From Hydrogenophaga sp. (GTDB lineage: Bacteria; Pseudomonadota; Gammaproteobacteria; Burkholderiales; Burkholderiaceae_C): a DNA stretch of 64,000 nucleotides. The stretch is from assembly GCF_030373245.1 (NCBI RefSeq), contig NZ_JAUCZF010000002.1, positions 62,001-126,000 of the forward strand, given 5' to 3'. Under the pieces are notes generated by a model, which saw nothing but the letters and a program-made list of their open reading frames with translations, did no database searches and was not told the origin of the DNA. Positions 10,264-17,333 of this stretch are shown piece by piece; the first letter of the stretch is position 1, and every line of letters begins with the position of its first letter. Made by a program: the position numbers and the translations under genes.

Positions 10264-11064
10264 TCATCCGATGCTGAATACCGAGCGCGTGCCCTGGCGT
10301 TTGCCCATGATGTTGAGCAGGTTGGTCAGCGCCACCTCGCGCCCAGGCGCGGCCTCGGCCTCGCCGCGGAACCTCAGCCGCCCACCCACCCATTGACCCG
10401 AACCCTGCAGCAGCAGGTCGCCACTCAAGGTGTTGAGGTTGAGGGTGGCAGTGTGACCATCTGGCGCGGCGCGGAGTTCCATGCGGTAGCTGCCCAGGGG
10501 GCGCAGCGTCGACAGGCGCGAAGCGATGTCGAGCGCGTCCACCGTCAGCACACCTTGCAGGTTGGCCCGGCCGCGGTCCACGCGCAGCGTGAGGCCGCTG
10601 CTTTGCAGAGCCAGCTGGCCTTCCATGCGCAGCGTATTCCAGGGCGTGCCCAGGCCGCTGAGCAGCTCGGCCGGCCAGCGGCTGGTGAACGAGGCCAACG
10701 ACAGCGCCATCCCGCCCCAGCGAGGCACCACGGTGAAGTCGAGCGGGGCGGGTGTGCAGCAGGGCGCACTCAGCGCCACGTTCATGGCGGGCATGGCCCC
10801 GGCAAGGGTGGGCCGCAGCCGCCACGCCACGCCCTGGGGCAGGCCGGTCAGGGTACGGCTGCCTTCGCCGCCGGTGAACAGCACGTCGGCCCGGCCTTGC
10901 CACACCGTGCCGCGGGCATTGACGAATTGCAGCTGGCCGTTGGTGGCCGAGCCGATGCCATCGGCCAGCCAGCGCGCTGGTGCAAAGACCAGCAAGGCCA
11001 CCAGCAGGCCGAGGCCGGCACCCAGCCAGGCCATGCGACGGGCCCAGGGTCCGCTCACCGTCAC
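10264..11064 (-). CDS. gspN: Type II secretion protein GspN
   Basis: 266-aa bitopic protein, one N-terminal membrane helix (about residues 12-30) and a periplasmic beta-rich domain. GspN is an accessory T2SS component of unclear mechanism. I start at GTG 11064, whose bases overlap the gspM stop in a GTGA junction, a normal coupled arrangement. The much longer open frame up to 11670 runs antisense-like through gspM in another frame and is not credible as protein. A run of tryptophan- and glycine-containing strands (VWQGRADVLF, WVGGRLRF) fits the GspN fold. Confidence 0.88.
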   Translation of the reverse strand: MTVSGPWARRMAWLGAGLGLLVALLVFAPARWLADGIGSATNGQLQFVNARGTVWQGRADVLFTGGEGSRTLTGLPQGVAWRLRPTLAGAMPAMNVALSAPCCTPAPLDFTVVPRWGGMALSLASFTSRWPAELLSGLGTPWNTLRMEGQLALQSSGLTLRVDRGRANLQGVLTVDALDIASRLSTLRPLGSYRMELRAAPDGHTATLNLNTLSGDLLLQGSGQWVGGRLRFRGEAEAAPGREVALTNLLNIMGKRQGTRSVFSIG

Positions 11065-11600
11065 TGTCCGGCCGCCAGACCCGGGCCACCGACCACCAGG
11101 GTGCCGGTCCAACCGGGCGGATTGGCGGGTCGGGTCAGTTTGGCTTCCACCGGCACCACGCGGGCATTGATGCGGACCTGCGTCAACCACTGGGCCAGGG
11201 CTTCGGGTGCGGCGTTGTTCAGGGTGAGCGTGGCGCGCTCGCCCTGCACCGCCAACTGGGCCGCAGCACCCAGCACCGCGGTGGCCTGTTCCAGCGCGCG
11301 CAAGACGTCGTCGCGCGCGGGGGGCTGCGCCGTGGTCTGTGCGCGCAAGGCCTGGGCCGTGGCCGCCATGCCGCGCATCTGGCTGATCTGGGCATCCAGA
11401 CTGGCATGCCGCTCCGGCGCTTGGCCCAAGGTGGTCAGGGCCGGCGCAATCGCCAGCCACCACAGCAGCCCCAGTCCCACCACCCACACCGCCAGTGTGA
11501 CGGCACGGCGCTCGCGCGGCTGCAAGCCGGCCAGCGCTTTTTGCAGAGGGGCCAGAGCGCCCGACAAGGCGGGCATGGGCTTCTTGCTGATGCGGCTCAT
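11061..11600 (-). CDS. gspM: Type II secretion protein GspM
   Basis: 179-aa inner-membrane platform protein that partners GspL. It has a short cytoplasmic N-terminus, a membrane helix at about residues 35-55 (LAVWVVGLGLLWWLAIAP), an amphipathic/coiled segment, and a small ferredoxin-like periplasmic domain (LTLNNAAPEALAQWLTQV). Its ATG overlaps the stop codon of a 42-codon ORF lying between it and gspL, and its own stop overlaps the gspN start. Family sequence conservation is low, so the assignment leans on topology and position. Confidence 0.9.
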   Translation of the reverse strand: MSRISKKPMPALSGALAPLQKALAGLQPRERRAVTLAVWVVGLGLLWWLAIAPALTTLGQAPERHASLDAQISQMRGMAATAQALRAQTTAQPPARDDVLRALEQATAVLGAAAQLAVQGERATLTLNNAAPEALAQWLTQVRINARVVPVEAKLTRPANPPGWTGTLVVGGPGLAAGQ

Positions 11601-11725
11601 GCCGGACCCCCACTGGAAAGGGTGAAGCGATCACGCATGGGGAGCGGCCCGGCGGCGCATACAGAGCCACCTAAGCCCGGCGTGCTGAGGTGAGAACACC
11701 TTGTGAGCGGTCCGGCGGCATTCAT
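11597..11725 (-). other. 42-codon ORF bridging gspL and gspM, start/stop overlaps at both ends
   Basis: ATG at 11725 overlaps the gspL stop (ATGA), and the TGA at 11597-11599 overlaps the gspM ATG (ATGA). The encoded 42 residues (MNAAGPLTRCSHLSTPG...) have no hydrophobic helix and resemble nothing I know. The DNA contains a small palindrome, AGGTG-TTCT-CACCT. It may be a decayed intergenic insertion kept in frame so that ribosomes reach gspM, or a real micropeptide. In most gsp operons gspL and gspM adjoin directly. I give it low confidence as a gene. Confidence 0.3.
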
Positions 11726-13062
11726 GGCCGACTCCCGGGCTGAAGGGTGAGCTCGGCGCCATCGCTGCGCACCCGCCAGCCGTTGCGTTCCAGGGTGTCC
11801 TGCACCGAACGCAGGGTGTCTTCGCCGCCTGGCCATTGGCCCAGGCGGGCTTCGCCTGGGGTGTAGGCGACGGCTGCGGCGGCCAGACCGTCGCCCGGCA
11901 AGGCCTGTGACACCGCGCCGAGCATGGTTTCCAGGTCGCCGCCAGCGAGCTGGCCGCTGGCCTGTTGCAGGCGCGAGAGTTCGCGCTGCATTTGTGCGGG
12001 TGCATCCAGCACCAGCGTCACGTTGGGAAACGTTTGTTGCAGAGTCTGGGTCACTGCTTGCTGCTTGGCACTCAGGCTGTTGCGTTCAGACCACGCAGCC
12101 ATGTTCAAGCCCAGCAGCTGCACCGCCACCAGCGCACCGAAGCCCCAGCGCGCCGGTTTCCAGACTGGCGCGCTGCGCAGCCGGCGAACGGTCTGGCGCA
12201 GTCGCTGACCGCGCCTGGCGCCCGCCGACAGGCTGAGGTCGAACTGTGCCAGGTTCCAGTCGGACTGCGCGCACTGCAACAGCCAGGAAGGCCGTGGCAC
12301 CAGCTCAAACCGCTGGTTGAAGGCGCGCTCGGCGCGCGACGCCACGGCCGGGTCGGCCAGCAGGCGGGTGGTGTCGGGGTCGGCATTGAGCAGCTCGTTG
12401 GAGACGCTGCCGGCTGTGGTCGACAGACCGCTGAAAGCAGAGTCGCCAAATGCGCTGGTACCGCCATCGGGCAGAGGCGTGGAGCGCACGCCCAGCGGGC
12501 TGGCACTCGACAGCCAGACCTGGTTGCCTTCGTCATGTGCCCAGTGCAGAGTGGGCGCGGGCGTGAGGTCGTTGCCTGGCGTGGCGGGCCCGCCCAGCGG
12601 CGCCAGCGGCCAGATCGCGGGCACGATGCGCGATACCGGGCGGCCGGCTTCCTCCAGCGCTTGCAGCCAGCTGCGCAGCCATACGCGCTCGCAGGCCGCC
12701 ACCCACACCGTCTGGCCGGCGCGCCCACCGGGCTCCAGCGCAAAGTGCATTTCCGTGGTGTCGGTCAGCAGCCGGTCTTCCAGCAGACCGTCGAGCACCG
12801 CGCGCAGCCTCGTGCTGCCGACTTTGGGCAGAGCCAGCCGGTGCCAGGACACAGCACGGGGTGGCAGCACCAGCACCACGTCGTCGTCGCGCGGCAACAG
12901 GGATGCCGCGCTCTGACCGTGGTCAAGCACCGACTGGCCGGTGGTCGAGGTGGCCCAGTCGAGCTGCGCGGTGGACCCGGCGGCAGGCGCGATCGAGAAG
13001 TCGGAGGGCGTGAGGACGAGCAAGGTGAGGTGAGGTTTCAGGCGCAGGTCGCGAACGGCCAT
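11722..13062 (-). CDS. gspL: Type II secretion protein GspL
   Basis: 446-aa bitopic inner-membrane protein that anchors GspE to the T2SS platform. The cytoplasmic actin-like domain spans about residues 1-300 (VLVLPPRAVSWHRLALP). A membrane segment lies near 320-340 (GFGALVAVQLLGLNMAAW), and a periplasmic ferredoxin-like domain ends the protein. Its stop overlaps the 42-codon bridging ORF. It follows gspK on the same strand after 79 bases. Length fits the family; identity is secure from context and domain layout. Confidence 0.93.
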   Translation of the reverse strand: MAVRDLRLKPHLTLLVLTPSDFSIAPAAGSTAQLDWATSTTGQSVLDHGQSAASLLPRDDDVVLVLPPRAVSWHRLALPKVGSTRLRAVLDGLLEDRLLTDTTEMHFALEPGGRAGQTVWVAACERVWLRSWLQALEEAGRPVSRIVPAIWPLAPLGGPATPGNDLTPAPTLHWAHDEGNQVWLSSASPLGVRSTPLPDGGTSAFGDSAFSGLSTTAGSVSNELLNADPDTTRLLADPAVASRAERAFNQRFELVPRPSWLLQCAQSDWNLAQFDLSLSAGARRGQRLRQTVRRLRSAPVWKPARWGFGALVAVQLLGLNMAAWSERNSLSAKQQAVTQTLQQTFPNVTLVLDAPAQMQRELSRLQQASGQLAGGDLETMLGAVSQALPGDGLAAAAVAYTPGEARLGQWPGGEDTLRSVQDTLERNGWRVRSDGAELTLQPGSRP

Positions 13063-13141
13063 TCTAGAGAGCTGGCCGCACCGTGGGCGAAAACGGATGC
13101 ACAGGCGGTCGTGGCCAGCCGCCGGCTTGCGCGCGGCGGGC

Positions 13142-14152
13142 TCAGCGCGCGGCCAGCCGCTCGCGCCAGCGCACGCTCACGTTGAGGTCTTGCCGCTCGA
13201 CCAGGGAGCGCTCTTCAATCACCGCGTTGTCCAGCCGCAAGCGTCCGCGCACCTCGAAAAACTGGCTGCGCGTGCCGTGGTGCAAATCCGACAGTTGCAG
13301 GCCGCTGTTGTTGAGCAACCGGGCCGGCTCGGCCAGGGTCTTGAACGGATTGCGCTCGCGCTCGGTCACCAGTCGCTGCGCCTGCGCCTTGTCCAGGCCG
13401 GGAATGGCGGACACCAGCGCCTCGGGGCTGGCGGTGTTGAGGTTGAGCGTGGTGCGCAGGGGCAGCACGGTCAGATGGGGCTCCAGAGCCGCAAGGCTGG
13501 CCGCGCTGATGCCCAGCCAGCTCAGCTGGGCGAACTTGACCGGCGTGAGCGCGGTGGCCGAGGGCAGGGGATCGGTGGTCGCGAGATTGGTGGTGTTGAC
13601 CAGCTCGTTGATGGCAACCGTGAGCTCACTCGGCGGCAGGCCCAGCTCCTGGTACAGCTTGACCAGGGCGTCCTGATCGGGCTCGGACACCTCGGCTTTG
13701 GCCTGGGCGCCCTGACCGCTCAGGCGCACAACGTTCATGAAGTTGATGCGAGATTGCAGGTCAATCACCTCGCCGGAGAGGAAGGCATCCAGGGTGTTGT
13801 CGGTGTTGTTGTCCTTGTCGGCGGCCAGAAAGCTGGACAGACGGGCCTCCTCCAGCGGTGTGGCCCACGGCTCGCCCAAGTGATCGGCGTTGCCGCTGTT
13901 GCGGTTGCCGCGCGCGTCTTCGCGCAGGATGAGGCGCGCCCAGTCCAGCGCGCCGGTGAGGATCCAGCCGGCCTGCGCGCGCTGTCGTTCGGCCGACTCG
14001 ATTTGTGTGGCGCGCCACTGCTGCCACAGCGCAGCCGATGCCAGCGTGGCCACCAGCGTCACCACCAGCATGGCCAGCAGCAGGGCCGCGCCCCGCTGCA
14101 GGTGTCGATCCCCCACGCTTCCCCGCTGCACAAAGGCACCTTTGTCCTTCAT
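13142..14152 (-). CDS. gspK: Type II secretion minor pseudopilin GspK
   Basis: 336-aa minor pseudopilin that caps the T2SS pseudopilus tip. The prepilin-like leader ends at about QRG, followed by the hydrophobic helix AALLLAMLVVTLVATLASAALW. The large globular part carries the helix-hairpin-helix-like segment near ALVSAIPGLDKAQAQRLV typical of GspK. Leader cleavage by the prepilin peptidase would fall after Gly21; the peptidase gene is not in this window. Its ATG overlaps the gspJ stop (ATGA), indicating coupled translation. Confidence 0.94.
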   Translation of the reverse strand: MKDKGAFVQRGSVGDRHLQRGAALLLAMLVVTLVATLASAALWQQWRATQIESAERQRAQAGWILTGALDWARLILREDARGNRNSGNADHLGEPWATPLEEARLSSFLAADKDNNTDNTLDAFLSGEVIDLQSRINFMNVVRLSGQGAQAKAEVSEPDQDALVKLYQELGLPPSELTVAINELVNTTNLATTDPLPSATALTPVKFAQLSWLGISAASLAALEPHLTVLPLRTTLNLNTASPEALVSAIPGLDKAQAQRLVTERERNPFKTLAEPARLLNNSGLQLSDLHHGTRSQFFEVRGRLRLDNAVIEERSLVERQDLNVSVRWRERLAAR

Positions 14153-14889
14153 GGCCGCCCCGCCTGCAGCGTGGGGCGCACCCAGTCGCGCACCACATCG
14201 CCGCCCAGGGTCGGCCCACCCGGCAGGCTGAGCACCACACGGACCCCGTTTGGCACTGCGCCTTCGTCGCCACCTGGCGCTCCCCCGGTGCCGCCTTCGG
14301 CCGAGGTGCCGACGGACGACAAGGGGTTGCCCCAGGTGTCGCCACGGTGATAAAAAAGCTGCCAGTTTTCCAAGCCGATCAGCGCGATGGCGCTGTCCGA
14401 GCCCGGCGCCTCACCCCCGATGGGCTGGGCTTCTCTGCTCCAGTCGGCCGCTCGCTGCCAGGCGCGTGCCAGCTCGTCGCGTCGAAGCAGGGGCGGCGAC
14501 TGCCAGCGCACCCACTGGCCCGAGCCCTCCAGAGCGCCAGGAAGGGACGTGCCCTCGTCGGTGGGCAAAACACCGGCGCGACGTGTCCACGCCACCACCC
14601 GCACTCCTGCGCTGTCCAGCCCGGCTTCGGCCGCATCGCGCCGGGTCAGACGCACCAGCCGACCGTCAAACGCCAGCGGCGTGACTTCGCGCGTGTCGAC
14701 GATGGCGTCAAGATCGGCCGTCCACTGGCCCAGCGCTGCCTGAAAACGCAACAAATCATCGCCTCGCTGCTGGGTCTGGGCCTGGGTGCGCGTCATGCCA
14801 TCCAGCGAGCGCCAGCTGAGCAAGGCCAGCATGGACATGATCGTGATCGCGACCAGCAACTCGATCAGCGTGAAGCCTGCTGCGCGCAT
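14149..14889 (-). CDS. gspJ: Type II secretion minor pseudopilin GspJ
   Basis: 246-aa minor pseudopilin with prepilin leader MRAAG cut before FTLIELLVAITIMSML. I start at ATG 14889 because it gives a normal leader. However, the frame is open back to an ATG at 15012 that overlaps the gspI stop (TGATG). Those extra 41 codons are encoded by a family B repeat and read as proline-arginine-rich filler with PPRSPAAR twice. No good Shine-Dalgarno site precedes 14889, so ribosomes may come from the coupled upstream start, which would give an unusual 46-residue leader. Confidence 0.9.
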   Translation of the reverse strand: MRAAGFTLIELLVAITIMSMLALLSWRSLDGMTRTQAQTQQRGDDLLRFQAALGQWTADLDAIVDTREVTPLAFDGRLVRLTRRDAAEAGLDSAGVRVVAWTRRAGVLPTDEGTSLPGALEGSGQWVRWQSPPLLRRDELARAWQRAADWSREAQPIGGEAPGSDSAIALIGLENWQLFYHRGDTWGNPLSSVGTSAEGGTGGAPGGDEGAVPNGVRVVLSLPGGPTLGGDVVRDWVRPTLQAGRP

Positions 14890-14899
14890 TTGGCTGGCA

Positions 14900-15008
14900 C
14901 GAGCGGCGGGGGAGCGCGGTGGCGCCGGATTTTGCGCCGGGCCGTCCCAAGCGAAATCGACCCCCTCGGGGGGCAGCGGACCGCGCGCAGCGGGGGAGCG
15001 TGGGGGCA
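14900..15008 (-). repeat. 3'-adjacent repeat, family B copy 1 (inside gspI-gspJ junction)
   Basis: Begins three bases after the gspI stop codon. In the gsp sense it starts CCCCCACGCTCCCCC, continues with CGCTGCGCGCGG, a CCCCCC/GGGGGG hairpin, and a second arm in which CGCTCCCCCGC recurs. It is the same element as the one after gspG at 15975-16040 and different in sequence from family A, although both share the central C-run/G-run hairpin. It keeps an open reading frame into gspJ. Confidence 0.65.
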
Positions 15009-15011
15009 CCA

Positions 15012-15416
15012 TCAATACCGCCCCAGCACCGTGGACAAGGTGAGCAGGCGGACCTCGTTGCCGTCCACCTGGCCGAGCACGGTAGCATCAATGCGCCGGA
15101 AGTTGGGGTTTGGGGTGGGCAACACCGACAGTCCGACCTGCAGGCTGCGACCCGCCTGTTCGCAAGCCACGGTGCTGTCGCCCACGCCGGGCAGCTGGCG
15201 AGCCAGCCGCAAGCGGGTGAGTTCGTTCTCGGCGCACAGCTGAGCCAGCCATTGGTCCGTCTGCCGCGTCGCGGCCCGGGTGAGGGCGCCGGTGGCCTGC
15301 AGACCGGCAGACAGGGTGATGGCGACCACGGCCAGGGCAACCAGCACCTCGATCAGCGTGAACCCCCGGACTGGGCGCCAGCGCGAGTGGCGGCGCATCG
15401 TTGCGGGGACGTTCAT
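15012..15416 (-). CDS. gspI: Type II secretion minor pseudopilin GspI
   Basis: 134-aa minor pseudopilin of the tip complex. The leader ends at RPVRG, cut before FTLIEVLVALAVVAITL, the N-methylation helix with the conserved Glu5. The C-terminal domain is short, as is usual for GspI. The start ATG at 15416 overlaps the gspH stop, so the two are translationally coupled. Downstream comes a family B repeat before gspJ. Identity rests on the pseudopilin helix, length and order H-I-J-K. Confidence 0.94.
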   Translation of the reverse strand: MNVPATMRRHSRWRPVRGFTLIEVLVALAVVAITLSAGLQATGALTRAATRQTDQWLAQLCAENELTRLRLARQLPGVGDSTVACEQAGRSLQVGLSVLPTPNPNFRRIDATVLGQVDGNEVRLLTLSTVLGRY

Positions 15417-15868
15417 GGGGGCACCACTGCGAAGGGTGCCAGGCCATCGGTGGCCAGAGTGAGCTGGCGTTCACCCAGCAACAGGGTCAGCCGCTGAGAG
15501 GCGATCAGCGGCTCAGGTCCGAGCACCAGGGTCTGCGCATTGGCAGGGCGAACGATCTGGGCCTGCGTTTGCGGGTCCAGCCAGTCGCGAGGACCAGCCA
15601 GCGAGTCCGGGTCTTCGTCACGGGGTCTCAGGCCCAGGAATTCAAAACCCTGCGGCAGGACGCGCCAGACCACTGGGATACCGCTGGTGCGCGACTGCGC
15701 GCGGGCGGACTCAAGCATGGCAGAGAGGCGCAAGGCCTCGCGTTCGAGTCGGGTGGTGCTGCTGTCTCGCAAGGCCAGAGTGGCACCCGCCGTGGCCAGC
15801 GCCACGATGGCCAGCACCACCAGAAGTTCCAGCAAGGTGAAGCCGCGCGACATGGTTTTCACAAACAA
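15413..15868 (-). CDS. gspH: Type II secretion minor pseudopilin GspH
   Basis: 151-aa minor pseudopilin. The leader MFVKTMSRG is followed by the helix FTLLELLVVLAIVALATAGA, then the GspH-type domain with LERELRLSAML-like and WRVLPQGFEFLGL segments. Its stop overlaps the gspI start. It follows gspG after 179 bases that hold a family B repeat (15975-16040). Length and order are normal. Confidence 0.93.
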   Translation of the reverse strand: MFVKTMSRGFTLLELLVVLAIVALATAGATLALRDSSTTRLEREALRLSAMLESARAQSRTSGIPVVWRVLPQGFEFLGLRPRDEDPDSLAGPRDWLDPQTQAQIVRPANAQTLVLGPEPLIASQRLTLLLGERQLTLATDGLAPFAVVPP

Positions 15869-15974
15869 GCAGCTCTTAACGCCTCAAACCAACAGCAGCG
15901 TCTTGGTTGTCGAGTCGATGCCCCTCGCAGCGACCTGCGCAACGCTGGAACACGGAGACAAACGGCCGGCCGCC

Positions 15975-16040
15975 GGGCACCAAGGCAGGCCCAGCCCCCT
16001 CGGGGGGCAGCGACCCGCGCAGCGGCGGAGCGTGGGGGCC
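15975..16040 (-). repeat. 3'-adjacent repeat, family B copy 2 (after gspG)
   Basis: Lies seven bases after the gspG stop in gspG orientation. It has the same core as 14900-15008: CCCCCACGCTC, CGCTGCGCGGGTCGCTG, then a CCCCCC-GA-GGGGG hairpin. The surrounding stretch 15869-16047 otherwise holds nothing I can identify. A pseudopilin gene often needs excess expression relative to the rest of the operon, and a stable hairpin here could help by protecting the gspG message; this is inference. Confidence 0.65.
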
Positions 16041-16047
16041 TTCATCT

Positions 16048-16509
16048 CTACTGCCAGCTGCCCACGTCCGCGTCCTTGCCCTCGCCGCCCGGCTGACCGT
16101 CGGCGCCGAGCGAGAGCACGTCCACTTCGCCGTGCACGCCGGGGTTGAGGTACTGGTAGGGGCGGCTCCACGGGTCGGCTGGCAGCTTCTCCAGATAAGG
16201 CCGCCAGTTGGGCGGCACCGGGCTGGCCGATGGCTTGGCGATCAGTGCGTTGAGGCCCTGCTCGCCAGTGGGGTAGCGCTGGTTGTCCAGCCGGTAGAGC
16301 TTGAGCGCCTGCATCAGGTTATTGACATCTGTCTTCGCTGCGGTCACCCGCGCGTCGTCTGCGCGGTCCAGCACGTTGGGCACGATCAGGGCCGCAAGCA
16401 CGCCGATGATCACGAGCACGACCATCAGTTCGATCAGGGTGAAGCCGCGTTGCAGCGCGCGAACGAAAACGCCGCGAGGCGGCTGGGCAGAAAGGGGTGA
16501 GTGGCTCAA
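16048..16509 (-). CDS. gspG: Type II secretion major pseudopilin GspG
   Basis: Main pseudopilus subunit, here 153 aa. The leader ends at RALQRG, cut before FTLIELMVVLVIIGVLAALIVP. Beyond the helix are the family hallmarks VTAAKTDVNNLMQALKLYRLDN, PYLEKLPADPW and DVLSLGADGQPGGEG (calcium site). Start chosen at TTG 16509, with GGGAG eight bases upstream and a 22-residue leader. An in-frame ATG at 16590 is possible, but it lies 13 bases from the divergent gspC start and upstream of where a -10-like TATGAT (16591-16596) would start transcription. First gene of the minus-strand gsp operon. Confidence 0.92.
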   Translation of the reverse strand: MSHSPLSAQPPRGVFVRALQRGFTLIELMVVLVIIGVLAALIVPNVLDRADDARVTAAKTDVNNLMQALKLYRLDNQRYPTGEQGLNALIAKPSASPVPPNWRPYLEKLPADPWSRPYQYLNPGVHGEVDVLSLGADGQPGGEGKDADVGSWQ

Positions 16510-16602
16510 CGCAGGGACTCCCGCTGACAAGGGGTTGCAAATGGCGACGAACGCTCGGTGCAGGTGCACCTCTCTGTCGCTTCGGTCCATCATAATGCGG
16601 CG

Positions 16603-17112
16603 ATGAACAAGGCGCACTCCTTCGCTCACTCTGCCTACCCCGGTGAAACCGTGGCCACGCACGCGCCTGGACGAAAGCCCTGGCCGGTGGTGGTCGCGGG
16701 TCTGTTGTGGCTGGCGGCTGGACTGAGTGCCGGTTATTGGGTGTTGCAGGCCTTGGGGCGCTCGCCGGTCACGCCCGTGCCCGCGATCAGCAGCGGGGCG
16801 CCCGTGGTGGAGACTGCACAAGTGGCCCGGGCGCTGGGCGCCTTGCCTGCCGCCATGCCCCAAGCCGCTGTGCCCGTGCTCGCGGCCAGCCGCTATGCGT
16901 TGCAGGGTGTGGTGGCGGTGGGTACTGACCGAGGTGCGGCGCTCATCGTTGTGGATGCCCAGCCTTCCCGCCCATTCCGGGTTGGTGCCGAGGTCGAAGC
17001 GGGGGTTTTCCTGCAGGCTGTGACCGCCAAGGAAGTCCGGCTCGGACCTTCGATGGAGGGACCGGCCTCGATCACGCTGGCGATGCCGGTCTTGCCAGAG
17101 TCAAAGCCCTGA
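16603..17112 (+). CDS. gspC: Type II secretion protein GspC (short form)
   Basis: 169-aa bitopic protein with one membrane helix (about residues 25-47, VVVAGLLWLAAGLSAGYWVLQ), a linker, and a homology-region domain (RYALQGVVAVGTDRGAALIVVD) that contacts the secretin GspD. It ends soon after that domain, so it lacks the PDZ or coiled-coil module present in longer GspC proteins. It is read divergently from gspG and the rest of the operon, an arrangement I believe is common in Comamonadaceae. The sequence CATAAT just upstream could serve as a -10. Confidence 0.85.
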   Translation: MNKAHSFAHSAYPGETVATHAPGRKPWPVVVAGLLWLAAGLSAGYWVLQALGRSPVTPVPAISSGAPVVETAQVARALGALPAAMPQAAVPVLAASRYALQGVVAVGTDRGAALIVVDAQPSRPFRVGAEVEAGVFLQAVTAKEVRLGPSMEGPASITLAMPVLPESKP

Positions 17113-17234
17113 CAGATCGTCCCTGTGGCGGCAGTGTCCTGTCCCACAGATCACTCGCCCATGAAGCCGAGTCTTCACGCCCTTGATGGCGTTGCCAGTT
17201 TTCACGATAGCGCCAGCTTTTGCGGCTGTTTGCG

Positions 17235-17333
17235 CCTTCTCCTGGGCGCGAGTCCATCGGTTTTGTTGCCGGTCACTGTTTGCGGGACAGTGGCACCAAC
17301 GGGCCGCGGAGAGTTCAGCCGGGTGCCGGAAGG
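17235..17333 (-). ncRNA. Structured RNA candidate after cobT, resembling part of a cobalamin riboswitch
   Basis: Begins one base after the cobT stop, in cobT orientation. Outer arms CCTTC (17329-17333) and GAAGG (17235-17239) can close a multibranch fold. Inside are GGCACC paired with GGTGCC and a hairpin CACTGT-CCCGCAA-ACAGTG. The CCCGCAA...GTGACCGG block and the 3' part ACTCGCGCCCAGGAGA resemble the P4 loop and 3' end of cobalamin riboswitches as I remember them. The GGGAA box and the usual peripheral arm are not evident. No gene follows on this strand before gspC antisense, so it may be a relic, a variant class, or a 3'-UTR element of cobT. Confidence 0.4.

Noticed and set aside
17072..17257. 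61-codon minus-strand ORF starting inside the cobT 3' element
   Set aside because: Runs antisense into gspC, has no ribosome site and no motifs.
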